NCBI GenBank assembly: GCA_963704675.1
Contig: OY969928.1
Location: 1,200,585-1,264,584 of the forward strand
Source: DASUVM01 sp963704675
GTDB lineage: Bacteria; Patescibacteriota; Saccharimonadia; Saccharimonadales; Saccharimonadaceae
Length of the DNA stretch: 64,000 nucleotides
Direction of reading: 5' to 3'
A program made the position numbers and the translations under genes. The notes beneath the pieces are model-generated. The model was not told where the DNA came from. It made no database searches and worked only from the letters and a program-made list of their open reading frames with translations. Of the stretch, positions 23,975 to 32,337 are shown piece by piece. Every line of letters begins with the position of its first letter. Position 1 is the first letter of the stretch.

Positions 23975-24484
23975 ATGAGTATCACTGCGAAGGATGTTGC
24001 TGCTGTTCGTAAGGTGCTGAGCGGTAAGATGCCGCCGCACGTGATGGCGCAGACTTATCCGCCCCAGACTTTGCTTTTGGTTGCGGTCGCTATTCTGGCC
24101 GGCGCGGACAAAACAATCTTTAGCCATGGCGAATACGGAAGTCTGCTGACCGAATTGGTGGTGATAGACGCCGTTCCGGCCGAGGGGTGGCCCATGGGTG
24201 AGGATGGCCCTGTCTTGCCAGATTGGTACGACAAGAAACGTTACTTCCAGTACATTCCTGCTTCTCGGCGGCGTGGACTGCACTCGAGTTTAGATCGCGG
24301 CGGCAACGTAATCATTTTGCAGGTGCCGCCTGAGCTGCAAGCACTTCTCGATGAAAACCCACAATATGCCAGGAAAGCAGAGCGCCTTTTCATTAAGGCC
24401 GAGGGAGAGGTCGCAAAAGCAGCCGAAGAAAAGAGGCGCCAAGCAATACATCGCAGCAACCTAAGATTTAGGGGAGATTACTAG
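23975..24484 (+). CDS. Hypothetical protein (orphan gene with own terminator)
   Basis: A 169-residue protein, AGGGAGA 4 nt before ATG. It has one hydrophobic helix (TLLLVAVAILAGA, about 32-44), a Pro/Gly-rich middle, and a basic C-terminal helix. Not recognised. A hairpin follows. One of the single-gene orphan units. Confidence 0.6.
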   Translation: MSITAKDVAAVRKVLSGKMPPHVMAQTYPPQTLLLVAVAILAGADKTIFSHGEYGSLLTELVVIDAVPAEGWPMGEDGPVLPDWYDKKRYFQYIPASRRRGLHSSLDRGGNVIILQVPPELQALLDENPQYARKAERLFIKAEGEVAKAAEEKRRQAIHRSNLRFRGDY

Positions 24485-24525
24485 CCTGGCTCACATATTC
24501 TTAGAAAGCAACGATCGAAGAGTCT

Positions 24526-24548
24526 CCCGCGTCGCAAGACGCGGGGTT
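24526..24548 (+). terminator. Terminator after the gene at 23975
   Basis: CCCGCGTC-GCAA-GACGCGGG: a perfect 8-bp stem with a GNRA-type loop, followed by GTT. Confidence 0.65.
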
Positions 24549-24616
24549 CTCATTAATCTCGTTTATATGTGCGAAAAGTTCAGTGTGATTCACTATAAAA
24601 TACATAGGTTAGTTGA

Positions 24617-24650
24617 TGGTAGAGAGGCTTGCAGTAAAGCCTCTCTACCA
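24617..24650 (-). terminator. Hairpin after the small acidic protein gene
   Basis: TGGTAGAGAGGCTT (24617-24630) and AAGCCTCTCTACCA (24637-24650), a perfect 14-bp stem with a 6-nt loop, 11 bp after the stop of the minus-strand gene. No T tract on either side. Confidence 0.6.
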
Positions 24651-24661
24651 TCTGTCCGGCG

Positions 24662-24808
24662 TCAGGTGTCCGATTCATCTGTGTCAGTGTCGGGCTTTTG
24701 CCTGGACCTGTCCGCTCCTTCCTGGTACGCATCCAATACATGCGAGGGAAGACGCCCCTTGGGTGGCTCCTCTTCCTCCGGTTCGTCATTTTCTGGTGAA
24801 TCGTTCAT
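24662..24808 (-). CDS. Very small acidic protein
   Basis: A 48-residue, highly acidic protein (EPEEEEPPKG near the N-terminus, DTDTDESDT at the C-terminus). The start is supported by AGGAG 7 nt upstream, and a perfect hairpin follows the stop. It is probably disordered. Function unknown; an overlapping plus-strand frame lacks a ribosome site. Confidence 0.45.
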   Translation of the reverse strand: MNDSPENDEPEEEEPPKGRLPSHVLDAYQEGADRSRQKPDTDTDESDT

Positions 24809-25018
24809 GATCAGTCTCCTGACGTGATAGGCAGACACTTTCTGGGATGTCTGCGTGAACGTTGGTTGAAGTACCCAGAACACTTTGCATAGCATTGTTA
24901 CTGAGAATCGATCACGACGTTCTCTTTGCCAGCGTTCCAGCGAGGAATTGGTAAAGCCATCGAAAAAAGAGTAATCCACTTTCGAGGATGTGCAAGCACC
25001 GAGAACTTTAATTCTCAA

Positions 25019-25520
25019 GGTGCTTTATAATTATAGGATAAAATGCAATAGCAAACAGCCCCGGTTCACTGGAGACTGAATGCCTACAACGGTGAATCAA
25101 GGGCTTTAGAGCATATGGCAAAACTGATTAAGAAGCTGCCGGTTGCCCTTGATTATCACCGAAACTGATTCGAGGGTGGTGTTTTGCCTTCATTGACGTA
25201 GCAATTTTTACACCGTACAGTAAGCTTACTGCTGATGCGCTCTCAGGGGTAACGGCGGCAAATATTATATCGGCACCGACCTGGGCAGAGCAATGCCGAT
25301 GACGTATGCGGGCGGCCAGATAACTTCATCCGCTACATTTAGTGGCCGAGGCGTACACTGGCTTTTTATGCGCTCGCATGACGCGGCTGGTCATTGGAGC
25401 GCATCGGTATTTGTGGGTTATTTTGTCTTGTTTTAATCTAATAAATAAAACCCTAGCCTTCTCGCGTGAGCTGGTGCACTCGAACGTCTTGGCTGGGCTC
25501 GTAAACAGAATCGGTGTGCC
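25019..25520. other. 500-bp stretch without an intact gene
   Basis: No complete gene seen. A plus-strand open stretch at about 25294-25434 (MTYAGGQITSSATFSGRGVHWL...) vaguely resembles the end of a secreted beta-sandwich module and may be a degraded fragment. Several TAA/TGA codons break all frames elsewhere. Likely decayed DNA. Confidence 0.3.
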
Positions 25521-25556
25521 CGAGGAAGCTACGCAGGCTGGCGCGTAGCTTCCTCG
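25521..25556 (-). terminator. Terminator of the gene at 25571
   Basis: CGAGGAAGCTACGC (25521-25534) and GCGTAGCTTCCTCG (25543-25556) form a perfect 14-bp stem with an 8-nt loop, 14 bp beyond the stop of the minus-strand gene. Confidence 0.65.
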
Positions 25557-25570
25557 GTTTCGAGGGAGGG

Positions 25571-25840
25571 CTAAATGCCGGTGACTTTGTCGATGCGAGA
25601 TGCTTGAACAACGTTGGTTACGTTGCAGTCAGCGACGGTATTCATGATGGTTTCTACCGCTGTGCTGCCAGGCCCGATAGCGACTTTGTCGCCAGTCGTT
25701 CTTGATGCAAGCGCGGCTCCGATCTGTAGGAGCTGGTTGCGGATGATGGCTACTTCCTCTTTGATCTCTGTCCCACAGGTACAGCGGGTGTCGATCCTTT
25801 GAAGGGCGGCCATGACCTCCGACAATACATGCTGACTCAC
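25571..25840 (-). CDS. Small hypothetical protein (orphan gene)
   Basis: An 89-residue protein starting at GTG 25840 with AAAGGAG 6 nt upstream. It has two helical stretches and three cysteines (CTCGTE near residue 20 and one near 72). No family recognised. Same layout as the other orphan units: strong ribosome site, single gene, private hairpin. Confidence 0.55.
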   Translation of the reverse strand: MSQHVLSEVMAALQRIDTRCTCGTEIKEEVAIIRNQLLQIGAALASRTTGDKVAIGPGSTAVETIMNTVADCNVTNVVQASRIDKVTGI

Positions 25841-25986
25841 ACTAAACTCCTTTGGCAAAATCTTCCCCGATTACTTTATTATATCACAAAGCTACAAAAA
25901 GTAAATACTCATAGTGTTATGATTATTCTCGCATTTTTGCTAAAAAATCTGTGATACACTGAGCTTAAGCTTAAAAAAGGACGGGC

Positions 25987-26682
25987 ATGGATGATTCTAA
26001 CGAACCAGAAGTAAAAGCAGTTCCTGAAAAACAGAAAAATAAAAAAGTTCGTATTATCTATATAATCTTAGCCATTATATTGGCGGCTACTTTAGTAGCT
26101 GGTGGCTGGTTTTATTATGACTTAAACCGAATAATTCGTGATCGAAATGCGCATATTAGCAACCTACAAAACCAGCTTAGAGATCTTGGTGTTGAACCGG
26201 CTGGTGATGAAGAAAAAAGGGGAGCTGCCGCTACCTGTTATGGCGGCTCGGCATATACGGCGGAAGTAGGAAGATTCAACCTGACTTTATCAAATCCGAA
26301 TGTCATTATCCGGAGTCTCGACGGTAATTTTGAAGGCGGTCCGGTGACTCAATTGTCTGTAGGGCGATGTGTTGAAGGGGCGACGAATGTCGCAGACGTT
26401 TATCCGCTCAGTGAAGTAAAAATTCTTGCTCATCCTTCGTCGGATGCCGCTACACTGCGTGCTAACTTCGAGGCGCAATGGGGAAGTCCGCTTACCGCTG
26501 GCAGTAACGTAACTATAAATGGCGTGACTGCCGAGACGCATACTGGCGAAGGGCTCTTTTCGGCCAAGCTTCTATACTTTGATTATGGCGGCATTGGTTA
26601 TCAGATTGAATTGACTGATACGAATGACACAAGTGAATCGATATTGACTGATGTCATTGCCGATTGGTCGTTCACGCCATAA
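25987..26682 (+). CDS. Membrane-anchored extracellular hypothetical protein
   Basis: A 231-residue protein. A charged cytoplasmic start of about 22 residues, one membrane segment (IIYIILAIILAATLVAGGWFYYD), a short coiled coil (about 50-67) and an extracellular domain of about 150 residues with two cysteines (ATCYGG and VGRCVEG). AAAAGGA precedes ATG. The layout resembles the anchored protein at 32338, which also has a VGRCMDG motif, so the two may belong to one lineage-specific family. Confidence 0.65.
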   Translation: MDDSNEPEVKAVPEKQKNKKVRIIYIILAIILAATLVAGGWFYYDLNRIIRDRNAHISNLQNQLRDLGVEPAGDEEKRGAAATCYGGSAYTAEVGRFNLTLSNPNVIIRSLDGNFEGGPVTQLSVGRCVEGATNVADVYPLSEVKILAHPSSDAATLRANFEAQWGSPLTAGSNVTINGVTAETHTGEGLFSAKLLYFDYGGIGYQIELTDTNDTSESILTDVIADWSFTP

Positions 26683-26790
26683 AGATTGCTCTGTCGAGAA
26701 GGTTGACTATATTCTTGGCTTGAGCTGGGCAATGACATAGAACGTTCACTATCATAATTTTATCTGAGATAAGCAACTAGAAAAACTGAG

Positions 26791-26816
26791 AGAACGGGCT
26801 CCGAGGAGCCCGTTCT
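26791..26816 (-). terminator. Terminator of the membrane-protein gene at 26819
   Basis: AGAACGGGCTC (26791-26801) and GAGCCCGTTCT (26806-26816), a perfect 11-bp stem with a 4-nt loop right after the stop of the minus-strand gene. Confidence 0.65.
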
Positions 26817-26818
26817 AC

Positions 26819-27623
26819 TCATGCGCCGGATGGTTTGGGCATTTCTTTTGGCGATTGCGGTACCTGGCGGAGCGCGTTAGCGCATATGTACGAGAAGCAG
26901 GTTATGATGAAGCCATTGCCCAGCACGCAGGCAATCAATAGCTCATTGCTAGGCTGGTAGCCGGATGGGCCAAGCGGCAGAAACAGTGAAATCGCCATAT
27001 GAAGCAAGAAATCGGCCACGATCATACCTACGCCAATATAGGCGGGCATCAAGAATGGACGGCTGCTTTTTATTGGCTTGTCACAAAGGCGTACAAAACA
27101 AAGGGTCGTTGCCAACACTACTAGCATGACACCGACACCCCAGAGAGTGGGTGACGCATACCACGGGTCTGTGCCAAAAAGACCACAGCCTGCACAATCG
27201 CTCTCTGAGAGCCCAAGGGCGCCAAGCGTAAAAAACCCGCAAACGATGACTGGTCCAACGACGACAGTCATCACCTTGCACAGCATTCTGGCGTGAGCCA
27301 TATATTGCATGCTGCCTGAAGCAAGTGCGATCGCCAACAGTAGCAAAAGCAGCGAAATGGCAAGTGCCGGCACATGGGCGAACGTTAGTATTGGGGCTTC
27401 TGAAGTGGTTGTCCCAGCAATAATAGCGAAGTACAGCGCGTTGAACCACAAACGTAACACTCGCCACGAACAGTGAACTCGCCACGCCAATGTGCGCGTT
27501 AGCGTGTCCTGACAGCCTGCTCTGGGCGAGGTATAGCACTAGTACGGTAAAAGCCAGGCTGGCGAAAACGCCAACGAGCTGGGCAATGACACTTGCTAAC
27601 TGGGGAAAGTCGAAGCTGATCAT
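26819..27623 (-). pseudogene. Multipass membrane protein, frameshifted
   Basis: The N-terminal 60 residues (ISFDFPQLASVIAQLVGVFASLAFTVLVLYL...) are encoded from ATG 27623. The continuing hydrophobic protein (NALYFAIIAGTTTSE...ANALRQVPQSPKEM) is in another frame from about 27455 to the stop at 26819. Joined, they make a protein of about 265 residues with seven hydrophobic segments. A single-base indel near 27450-27460 splits it; it may be a sequencing error. Family not recognised. Confidence 0.6.
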
Positions 27624-27740
27624 CAAAACCAATCATAATATCAAAGGACACCAGACCATCTGGGCACTATAAGTATAGTATTATTGATATGAATAGAATA
27701 CAGCTTCTCGTGAGACCGGTAAGTTTCAAAAAAATCAAAT

Positions 27741-27772
27741 GCCTCTCGCGATCAATAATGAGCACGAGAGGC
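27741..27772 (-). terminator. Terminator of the channel-like gene
   Basis: GCCTCTCG (27741-27748) and CGAGAGGC (27765-27772), 8-bp stem. Read on the minus strand the stem is followed after a few bases by a run of T. Confidence 0.6.
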
Positions 27773-27815
27773 TTTTGGTATACCACCTCCTTGTAGTTGA
27801 GCGTAGAGTGACTGA

Positions 27816-28379
27816 CTAAGCAGCCACGGGCTGCTCGGTATTCTCGTCGTCTTCGCCGATGTCGTGGGGTTGTTTTGGAAGGGGTGCCACATCACCATCA
27901 TTACTGGTCTGGTAAGGCAATGATGGCGGATCAATGCCCCGATCCTCCAAGAGCAAGAACAGTGCCCTGACACACCAGGCTAGCATACTGAAGATGCGCT
28001 CAATGCCCCCAAACAACCACTCTTGTTCTTTGTGCGAGAAGATATCGGCGTTCTTCACCTGGCGCACAACAATGTTCGCACCGAGTAACAAGAGTGCCCA
28101 TACCGACGTAAGTGGGTTGTAGATGATGAAGAGAATCATACCGCCGTCGGTTTTTGGCGTAACATCACCCGGACCGGTGGTGGTTGCAACTTGCATCGCC
28201 CAATAGAGGCTACGCCAATAACCTATACCCTGGCCATGTTCGATGAGGTAAAAAGCGAACGAGCCGCAACCGATTAGTCCGCTCCAAATACCTACTGCCC
28301 ACCATAGGCTGTTGAAGAATGCCCAGCGTAGCCGCTTCCACCAACTGTGCGCGGCTGTTGGTTTCTTGCTTTGACTCAT
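27816..28379 (-). CDS. Two-helix ion-channel-like membrane protein with atypical filter
   Basis: A 187-residue protein with two main membrane segments (about 27-50 and 78-103) around a re-entrant stretch YWRSLYWAMQVATTTGPGDVTP. That is the layout of two-helix potassium channels (Ion_trans_2), in which the filter reads T-x-G-Y-G-D; here it reads T-T-G-P-G-D. The C-terminus is cytoplasmic and acidic. Whether it conducts potassium is doubtful with Pro for Tyr. GAGAGG lies upstream of the GTG/ATG start pair. Confidence 0.6.
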   Translation of the reverse strand: MSQSKKPTAAHSWWKRLRWAFFNSLWWAVGIWSGLIGCGSFAFYLIEHGQGIGYWRSLYWAMQVATTTGPGDVTPKTDGGMILFIIYNPLTSVWALLLLGANIVVRQVKNADIFSHKEQEWLFGGIERIFSMLAWCVRALFLLLEDRGIDPPSLPYQTSNDGDVAPLPKQPHDIGEDDENTEQPVAA

Positions 28380-28607
28380 CACGAGCCTCTCGTTCCGAAG
28401 GGGATCCTATGAAGACTATAAGATAAAGCTTACTAAGTAACAAGCTTACTTAACTTATATGTTATAGCAGGTCTTGCGATGGTTCATATATTATATAAAT
28501 AGTCATTACATCCGTGATGGCTTCGACCGCAGCTGACACAGCTCAGATAGGAGGTATCTTGATACCCTTTAGTATGTCGTTGGCTACTAAGATGCGGAGT
28601 CACTTAA

Positions 28608-29343
28608 GTGAATGCCATGTTGAAACGGCTTTTTGCCGTCTGTGCAGCACTTGTTTTGCTGCTGGGCTTTTCGCCAGCAGTAGCTGTAGCGGATGACCCA
28701 ACCTTCAACCTTTCGGTTAATTTAGCCATGCCTCGTATTGTCAGTATTGCTAATGCAACTGAATATGGCACGTATTATACCCCTGAAGAAGTAAGGGAAA
28801 TTGCTCATTTCAGTCATCAGAACGATATGTATTTGCATGTGGACGGTTGCCGCTTAGCGAATGCAGTGGTGGCTCACGAACTAACATTACGCGAATATAC
28901 GCGTGATCTTGGCGTTGACACACTTTCGTTTGATGGTGCGAAAAATGGCTTGATGTCTGCTGAAGCCGTCGTCATTTTTAGTGAACTTGATACTGATGTT
29001 CATCGCATGCAAAAACAGGCCATGCAATTGATTTCAAAAATGCGTTTCATATCGGGTCAGTTCGTGCCCGTATTTGCGTGATGAGATATGGCGTGAAAAT
29101 GCCATTCATGCAAATGCGCTTGCAAAGCAATTGGCCGATGGCTTAAAGCATGCCCTTGGCGAAAAAGTAATCTTGACGCAACCAGTTAATACCAATCAGG
29201 TATTTTGTATTATTCCGGATGTAGCAAAACAAAAACTGCGTGATGTAGGGCATCAGTTTTACGATTGGAATACACCGGGCGAAGTTCGTTTCGTTACTTC
29301 GTTGGATAATATCGAAGAAGATATTAGGAGATTACTGAAATAG
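28608..29343 (+). pseudogene. Threonine aldolase remnant fused to a foreign signal peptide, frameshifted
   Basis: Residues from about 42 on match low-specificity L-threonine aldolases (RIVSIANATEYGTYYTPEEV, VDGCRLANAV, and the PLP-lysine site LSFDGAKNGLM). The natural N-terminal part of about 120 residues is missing, and the frame instead begins with a signal peptide (LKRLFAVCAALVLLLGFSPAVAVA). The frame breaks near 29065; the continuation (RDEIWRENAIHANALA... to 29343) is out of phase. A deletion joined two genes, then an indel followed. Not expected to make active aldolase. Confidence 0.8.
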
Positions 29344-29397
29344 AAAGGTAGACTACGAGTATACATTCACATGCGAAAATCACTCTCTGCTTTAGTG

Positions 29398-30072
29398 TTA
29401 ATCTAACGCAATGTTACGCGCGCGGGCGCGGCTAATCCAGGCTACAAATTGGCTCAATATTATGAAGCTGATTGTAATACCGGTAACATAAAGCGTGACA
29501 CCCCCGGCGCCACCAGCTAAGCTTGGGTCGAGGAACGGATAAGGGTACCAATTGATTGCCTCGGCGCGAATAAAAGTGTAGATAAGCCAGACAACCGGAA
29601 AGATGAGCCACCATCCTGCTGCTCGTGCCGAAATTTGATAATGCGATGGCCACAACAACCACCAAGTAATTATAAAGATCGGGCCCGCCTGGTGGAGCAC
29701 AAAGTTCTTCCAGTCAAAACCGAGTGCCGAATGGACGTGGGGGTTATTTTGCAGAAGTAGCACATAGACAATACCCGTGACAAGCATATAGAGCACGGCA
29801 CCACCGCGCAAATAGCTAAACCATCTGCCTGGCGCCTTTCGTTTCATTAGCGCAATTGCGGCGATCACATACGTTATCACAGCAATAAGATTGCTCTGTA
29901 CGGTGAAATAACTATAGAGATTCCAACCGTAATAATTTGGATCGGTATTACGCCAGGCATCCCACGGTGCAACCGCGAATATTATAAGCACTGCTATGCC
30001 AAGTAGTGTGATGACGTTGATCCATTTGATACTTTTCGAAGGTTGCGAGCTTGTCTTTTTTGTTTTAGCCAT
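29398..30072 (-). CDS. Pr6Pr family membrane protein
   Basis: A 224-residue protein with about six membrane helices. The family pattern is clear: YSYFTVQSNLIAVITYV, a G-rich loop, LHQAGPIFIITWWLLWP and WYPYPFLDPSLAGG. Pr6Pr proteins are widespread six-helix proteins with no proven function. A good AAAGGGG ribosome site precedes ATG. Confidence 0.8.
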   Translation of the reverse strand: MAKTKKTSSQPSKSIKWINVITLLGIAVLIIFAVAPWDAWRNTDPNYYGWNLYSYFTVQSNLIAVITYVIAAIALMKRKAPGRWFSYLRGGAVLYMLVTGIVYVLLLQNNPHVHSALGFDWKNFVLHQAGPIFIITWWLLWPSHYQISARAAGWWLIFPVVWLIYTFIRAEAINWYPYPFLDPSLAGGAGGVTLYVTGITISFIILSQFVAWISRARARNIALD

Positions 30073-30217
30073 GATGCCCCTTTCTTGTTGAATATACTAC
30101 ACTTAAAAATGCTTATGCAAACTTAATATTTTTTTAACTTTTGACAAGGAGAGAAAGATGATATCTTAAATATGTCGTTGTACCGATGGGAGTACAACGC
30201 TGAGACCTGGGAGCGTC

Positions 30218-30694
30218 ATGCGTATCCGTGTTTCTAAGAGAACAATCTTTAGTTTGACTGTCGTAGTAAGTGCGACGACGGCTTTAGTTAGCAGTCGTCG
30301 TACTATCAATAATCTGCGACGCGAAAAAGCTGAATTAGAGCAGGTGCTGGGTGTGCTCCGTAGTTTGCTGCCGCCGGAGGTTTTTGAAGAAGACAGCTTT
30401 GAGTTGGTAAAAGCGACACTTTGCGATCCTGGTTTACTTCAGCGTTTCGTGTATGGTGTTTCGTTCAACCGAGCGATGACGCTTGGTAACCGGGCGATGG
30501 CTTTGACTAAGTTAGTTGAAGCTACTGCAAAGCAGCTTAGTGCGTTAAGTGCGGCTGGCAATGTTCCATATGTTACCTTGTTTATGGCGCGCGTCATCAT
30601 CGATACCTATGTTCATGAGCTGCAAACTCTCATAGATGCTTACGAAGACGCATTGTTAAAAGTCCAAATAACCGCTCAAGAATTGACGTGGTAG
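30218..30694 (+). CDS. Hypothetical protein with N-terminal membrane anchor
   Basis: A 158-residue helical protein. The N-terminus has one hydrophobic stretch (TIFSLTVVVSATTALV), then a heptad-like segment (NNLRREKAELEQVLGVLRSLL). GGGAG lies 5 nt before ATG. A small hairpin (GTTGTAC/GTACAAC, about 30176-30197) lies in the 5' leader. Orphan unit with its own terminator. Confidence 0.6.
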   Translation: MRIRVSKRTIFSLTVVVSATTALVSSRRTINNLRREKAELEQVLGVLRSLLPPEVFEEDSFELVKATLCDPGLLQRFVYGVSFNRAMTLGNRAMALTKLVEATAKQLSALSAAGNVPYVTLFMARVIIDTYVHELQTLIDAYEDALLKVQITAQELTW

Positions 30695-30714
30695 TGCATC
30701 TACTCCCAGGTTAC

Positions 30715-30746
30715 CCCTCGGCTTCTCGCCGAGGGCGTTTCCTTTT
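30715..30746 (+). terminator. Terminator after the gene at 30218
   Basis: CCCTCGGC (30715-30722) and GCCGAGGG (30728-30735), loop TTCTC, followed by CGTTTCCTTTT. A good intrinsic terminator. Confidence 0.75.
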
Positions 30747-30835
30747 ATGGTCTTTTGCCTAAGATATACTCATATTATTGGCAGACTTTTTACATAGCAA
30801 GCAGAAATATGAATCACTGAAAGGAAAATACTTTT

Positions 30836-31501
30836 ATGAAGCTCATCTTAGCCTCAGCCGGTTTTTATACCGGCGAGATTGTACGGAAGTGTGTAGAGCT
30901 TGTGGGCAAGTCGCAGAATGACATTAACATCGCCGTAATAAATGAAGCTTATGCTGCTCAGCACGGTGATCATGGCTGGGTGTTAAATGATTTAAACCAA
31001 ATCCGAGATAATTTTACAGCCAACATGGAGCTTGTGAATCTTTTAGCGCTTGATATCGAAACAGTCGAACAGAGAATCGGACAGGCTGATGTTATTTTTG
31101 TTGTTGGTGGCCACACGGATTATCTTATGGAATTATTTGAGAAAACAGGATTCGCTGAGTTATTGCCTAGGCTCTTAAAGACAAAAGTCTATGTTGGTAG
31201 CAGTGCTGGATCAATGGTATTGGGCAAACGAGTTTCTACTGAGGCTTATCGTCGCGTTTATGGCGAAGAAGAGGATTATGGCGTAAAGAAGTATTTAGAG
31301 TTAGTTAATTTTGCTATCAAACCGCACTTGCATAACCCTTTATTTTTGAATAACAAAGAGAAGATTTTACTTGAAGTCACGAAAGACTACAAGGGACTAG
31401 TATATGGCATAGCTGATGACGCCGCTATTGTTGTTGACGGTGATAAAATACAGGTTATTGGCAGCAAGCCGGTGAAAATTCTTAACGGAAAGCTTGTTTA
31501 G
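30836..31501 (+). CDS. Peptidase S51 (dipeptidase E-like)
   Basis: A 221-residue protein of the peptidase S51 family. The nucleophile elbow VYVGSSAGSMVLG gives Ser123, and VVGGHTDYLMELF fits the GGN/GGHT motif upstream. PepE-type enzymes cleave Asp-X dipeptides; related proteins act as cyanophycinase. A conserved His near residue 163 (IKPHLHNP) fits the family. AAGGA precedes ATG. Confidence 0.82.
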   Translation: MKLILASAGFYTGEIVRKCVELVGKSQNDINIAVINEAYAAQHGDHGWVLNDLNQIRDNFTANMELVNLLALDIETVEQRIGQADVIFVVGGHTDYLMELFEKTGFAELLPRLLKTKVYVGSSAGSMVLGKRVSTEAYRRVYGEEEDYGVKKYLELVNFAIKPHLHNPLFLNNKEKILLEVTKDYKGLVYGIADDAAIVVDGDKIQVIGSKPVKILNGKLV

Positions 31502-31622
31502 TAGAAGTCAATTTTTATATTATGAAAAGCCCCCATTCCTAAAGTGTGGAAGATGACTAGTGCTGGCATGGCAGGACAATGGGCGCAAGACCGGCTTAAG
31601 CTGGAACGGATTTAATGCTAAG

Positions 31623-32135
31623 TTATTCGTTTGCTTTATTTTCGGGAGGATTTATTTCAGATGGTGGTAAATCCTCAGGCTGAGAATCGGTAGGAGATAT
31701 TAACTCCGAAATACTCGTAATACCTAGTAGTTTTGCACCTTGCTCAGTTAGCTGTTCTCTTAAAAGGTTGTTAGCCCATTCAATTGCCTTTTCTTTAAGC
31801 ATTTTCATATTTTCTTTCAAAGTTTGATCTTGAGGTAATGATAGAATACCTATTATCAAAAGATTCTCTAGTTGAACACCGAAGCTATATAAGATTGCTT
31901 GATAACGTTTTGCCTGCTCGGCATCATTGGTCAAATTTTTGGGATAAAGCTCTATGAATTTATTTGCAAGCTCAGCGGCGCTTTCTAGCCCTAGAACAAC
32001 CGGTTCAGCTAACTCTGCTGGCAGTTCAAGATACCGACCTCGTGGGTCGGCTTCTTCGAGCACTTCTTGACTAAAATATGCTGCAAGCTGAGCACGCAAA
32101 GGGTCGTGCTCACCCGGGAGATTTTGTTCTGCCAT
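31623..32135 (-). CDS. Hypothetical helical protein
   Basis: A 170-residue, largely helical acidic protein with a Pro/Glu-rich C-terminus (SQPEDLPPSEINPPENKANE). No membrane segment or family recognised. ATG 32135 is preferred over an upstream in-frame start because MAEQNLPGEH is preceded by GTGAG. It is followed on the minus strand by about 120 bp that hold no clear gene. Confidence 0.55.
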   Translation of the reverse strand: MAEQNLPGEHDPLRAQLAAYFSQEVLEEADPRGRYLELPAELAEPVVLGLESAAELANKFIELYPKNLTNDAEQAKRYQAILYSFGVQLENLLIIGILSLPQDQTLKENMKMLKEKAIEWANNLLREQLTEQGAKLLGITSISELISPTDSQPEDLPPSEINPPENKANE

Positions 32136-32245
32136 ATTAAGCTCACATTGTAACACATAATATGTGTATATGCAATCAAATAAAGATATTTTCTATATAT
32201 AGAACACTGACTATGCTATCTTATTATAAGATATACTTTAGGCAT

Positions 32246-32319
32246 GGCGCCGTGGCGGAGTGGTTACGCAGAGCTCTGCAAAAGCTCGTACACCGGTTCG
32301 AATCCGGTCGGTGCCTCCA
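32246..32319 (+). tRNA. tRNA-Cys (GCA)
   Basis: A full cloverleaf of 74 nt with encoded CCA. Acceptor GGCGCCG/CGGTGCC, anticodon arm GAGCT-CTGCAAA-AGCTC, T arm ACCGG-TTCGAAT-CCGGT, discriminator U as expected for Cys. It lies 18 nt before the gene at 32338, and an open frame running through it is spurious. Confidence 0.95.
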
Positions 32320-32337
32320 GTGTGTTTTAATGGAGCT

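Noticed and set aside
27690..27797. 35-codon plus-strand frame
   Set aside because: It runs through the terminator hairpin of the opposite gene and has no ribosome site.
32246..32337. Coding extension of the gene at 32338 through tRNA-Cys
   Set aside because: The tRNA is complete and the ATG at 32338 has GGAG; the extension is translated tRNA.
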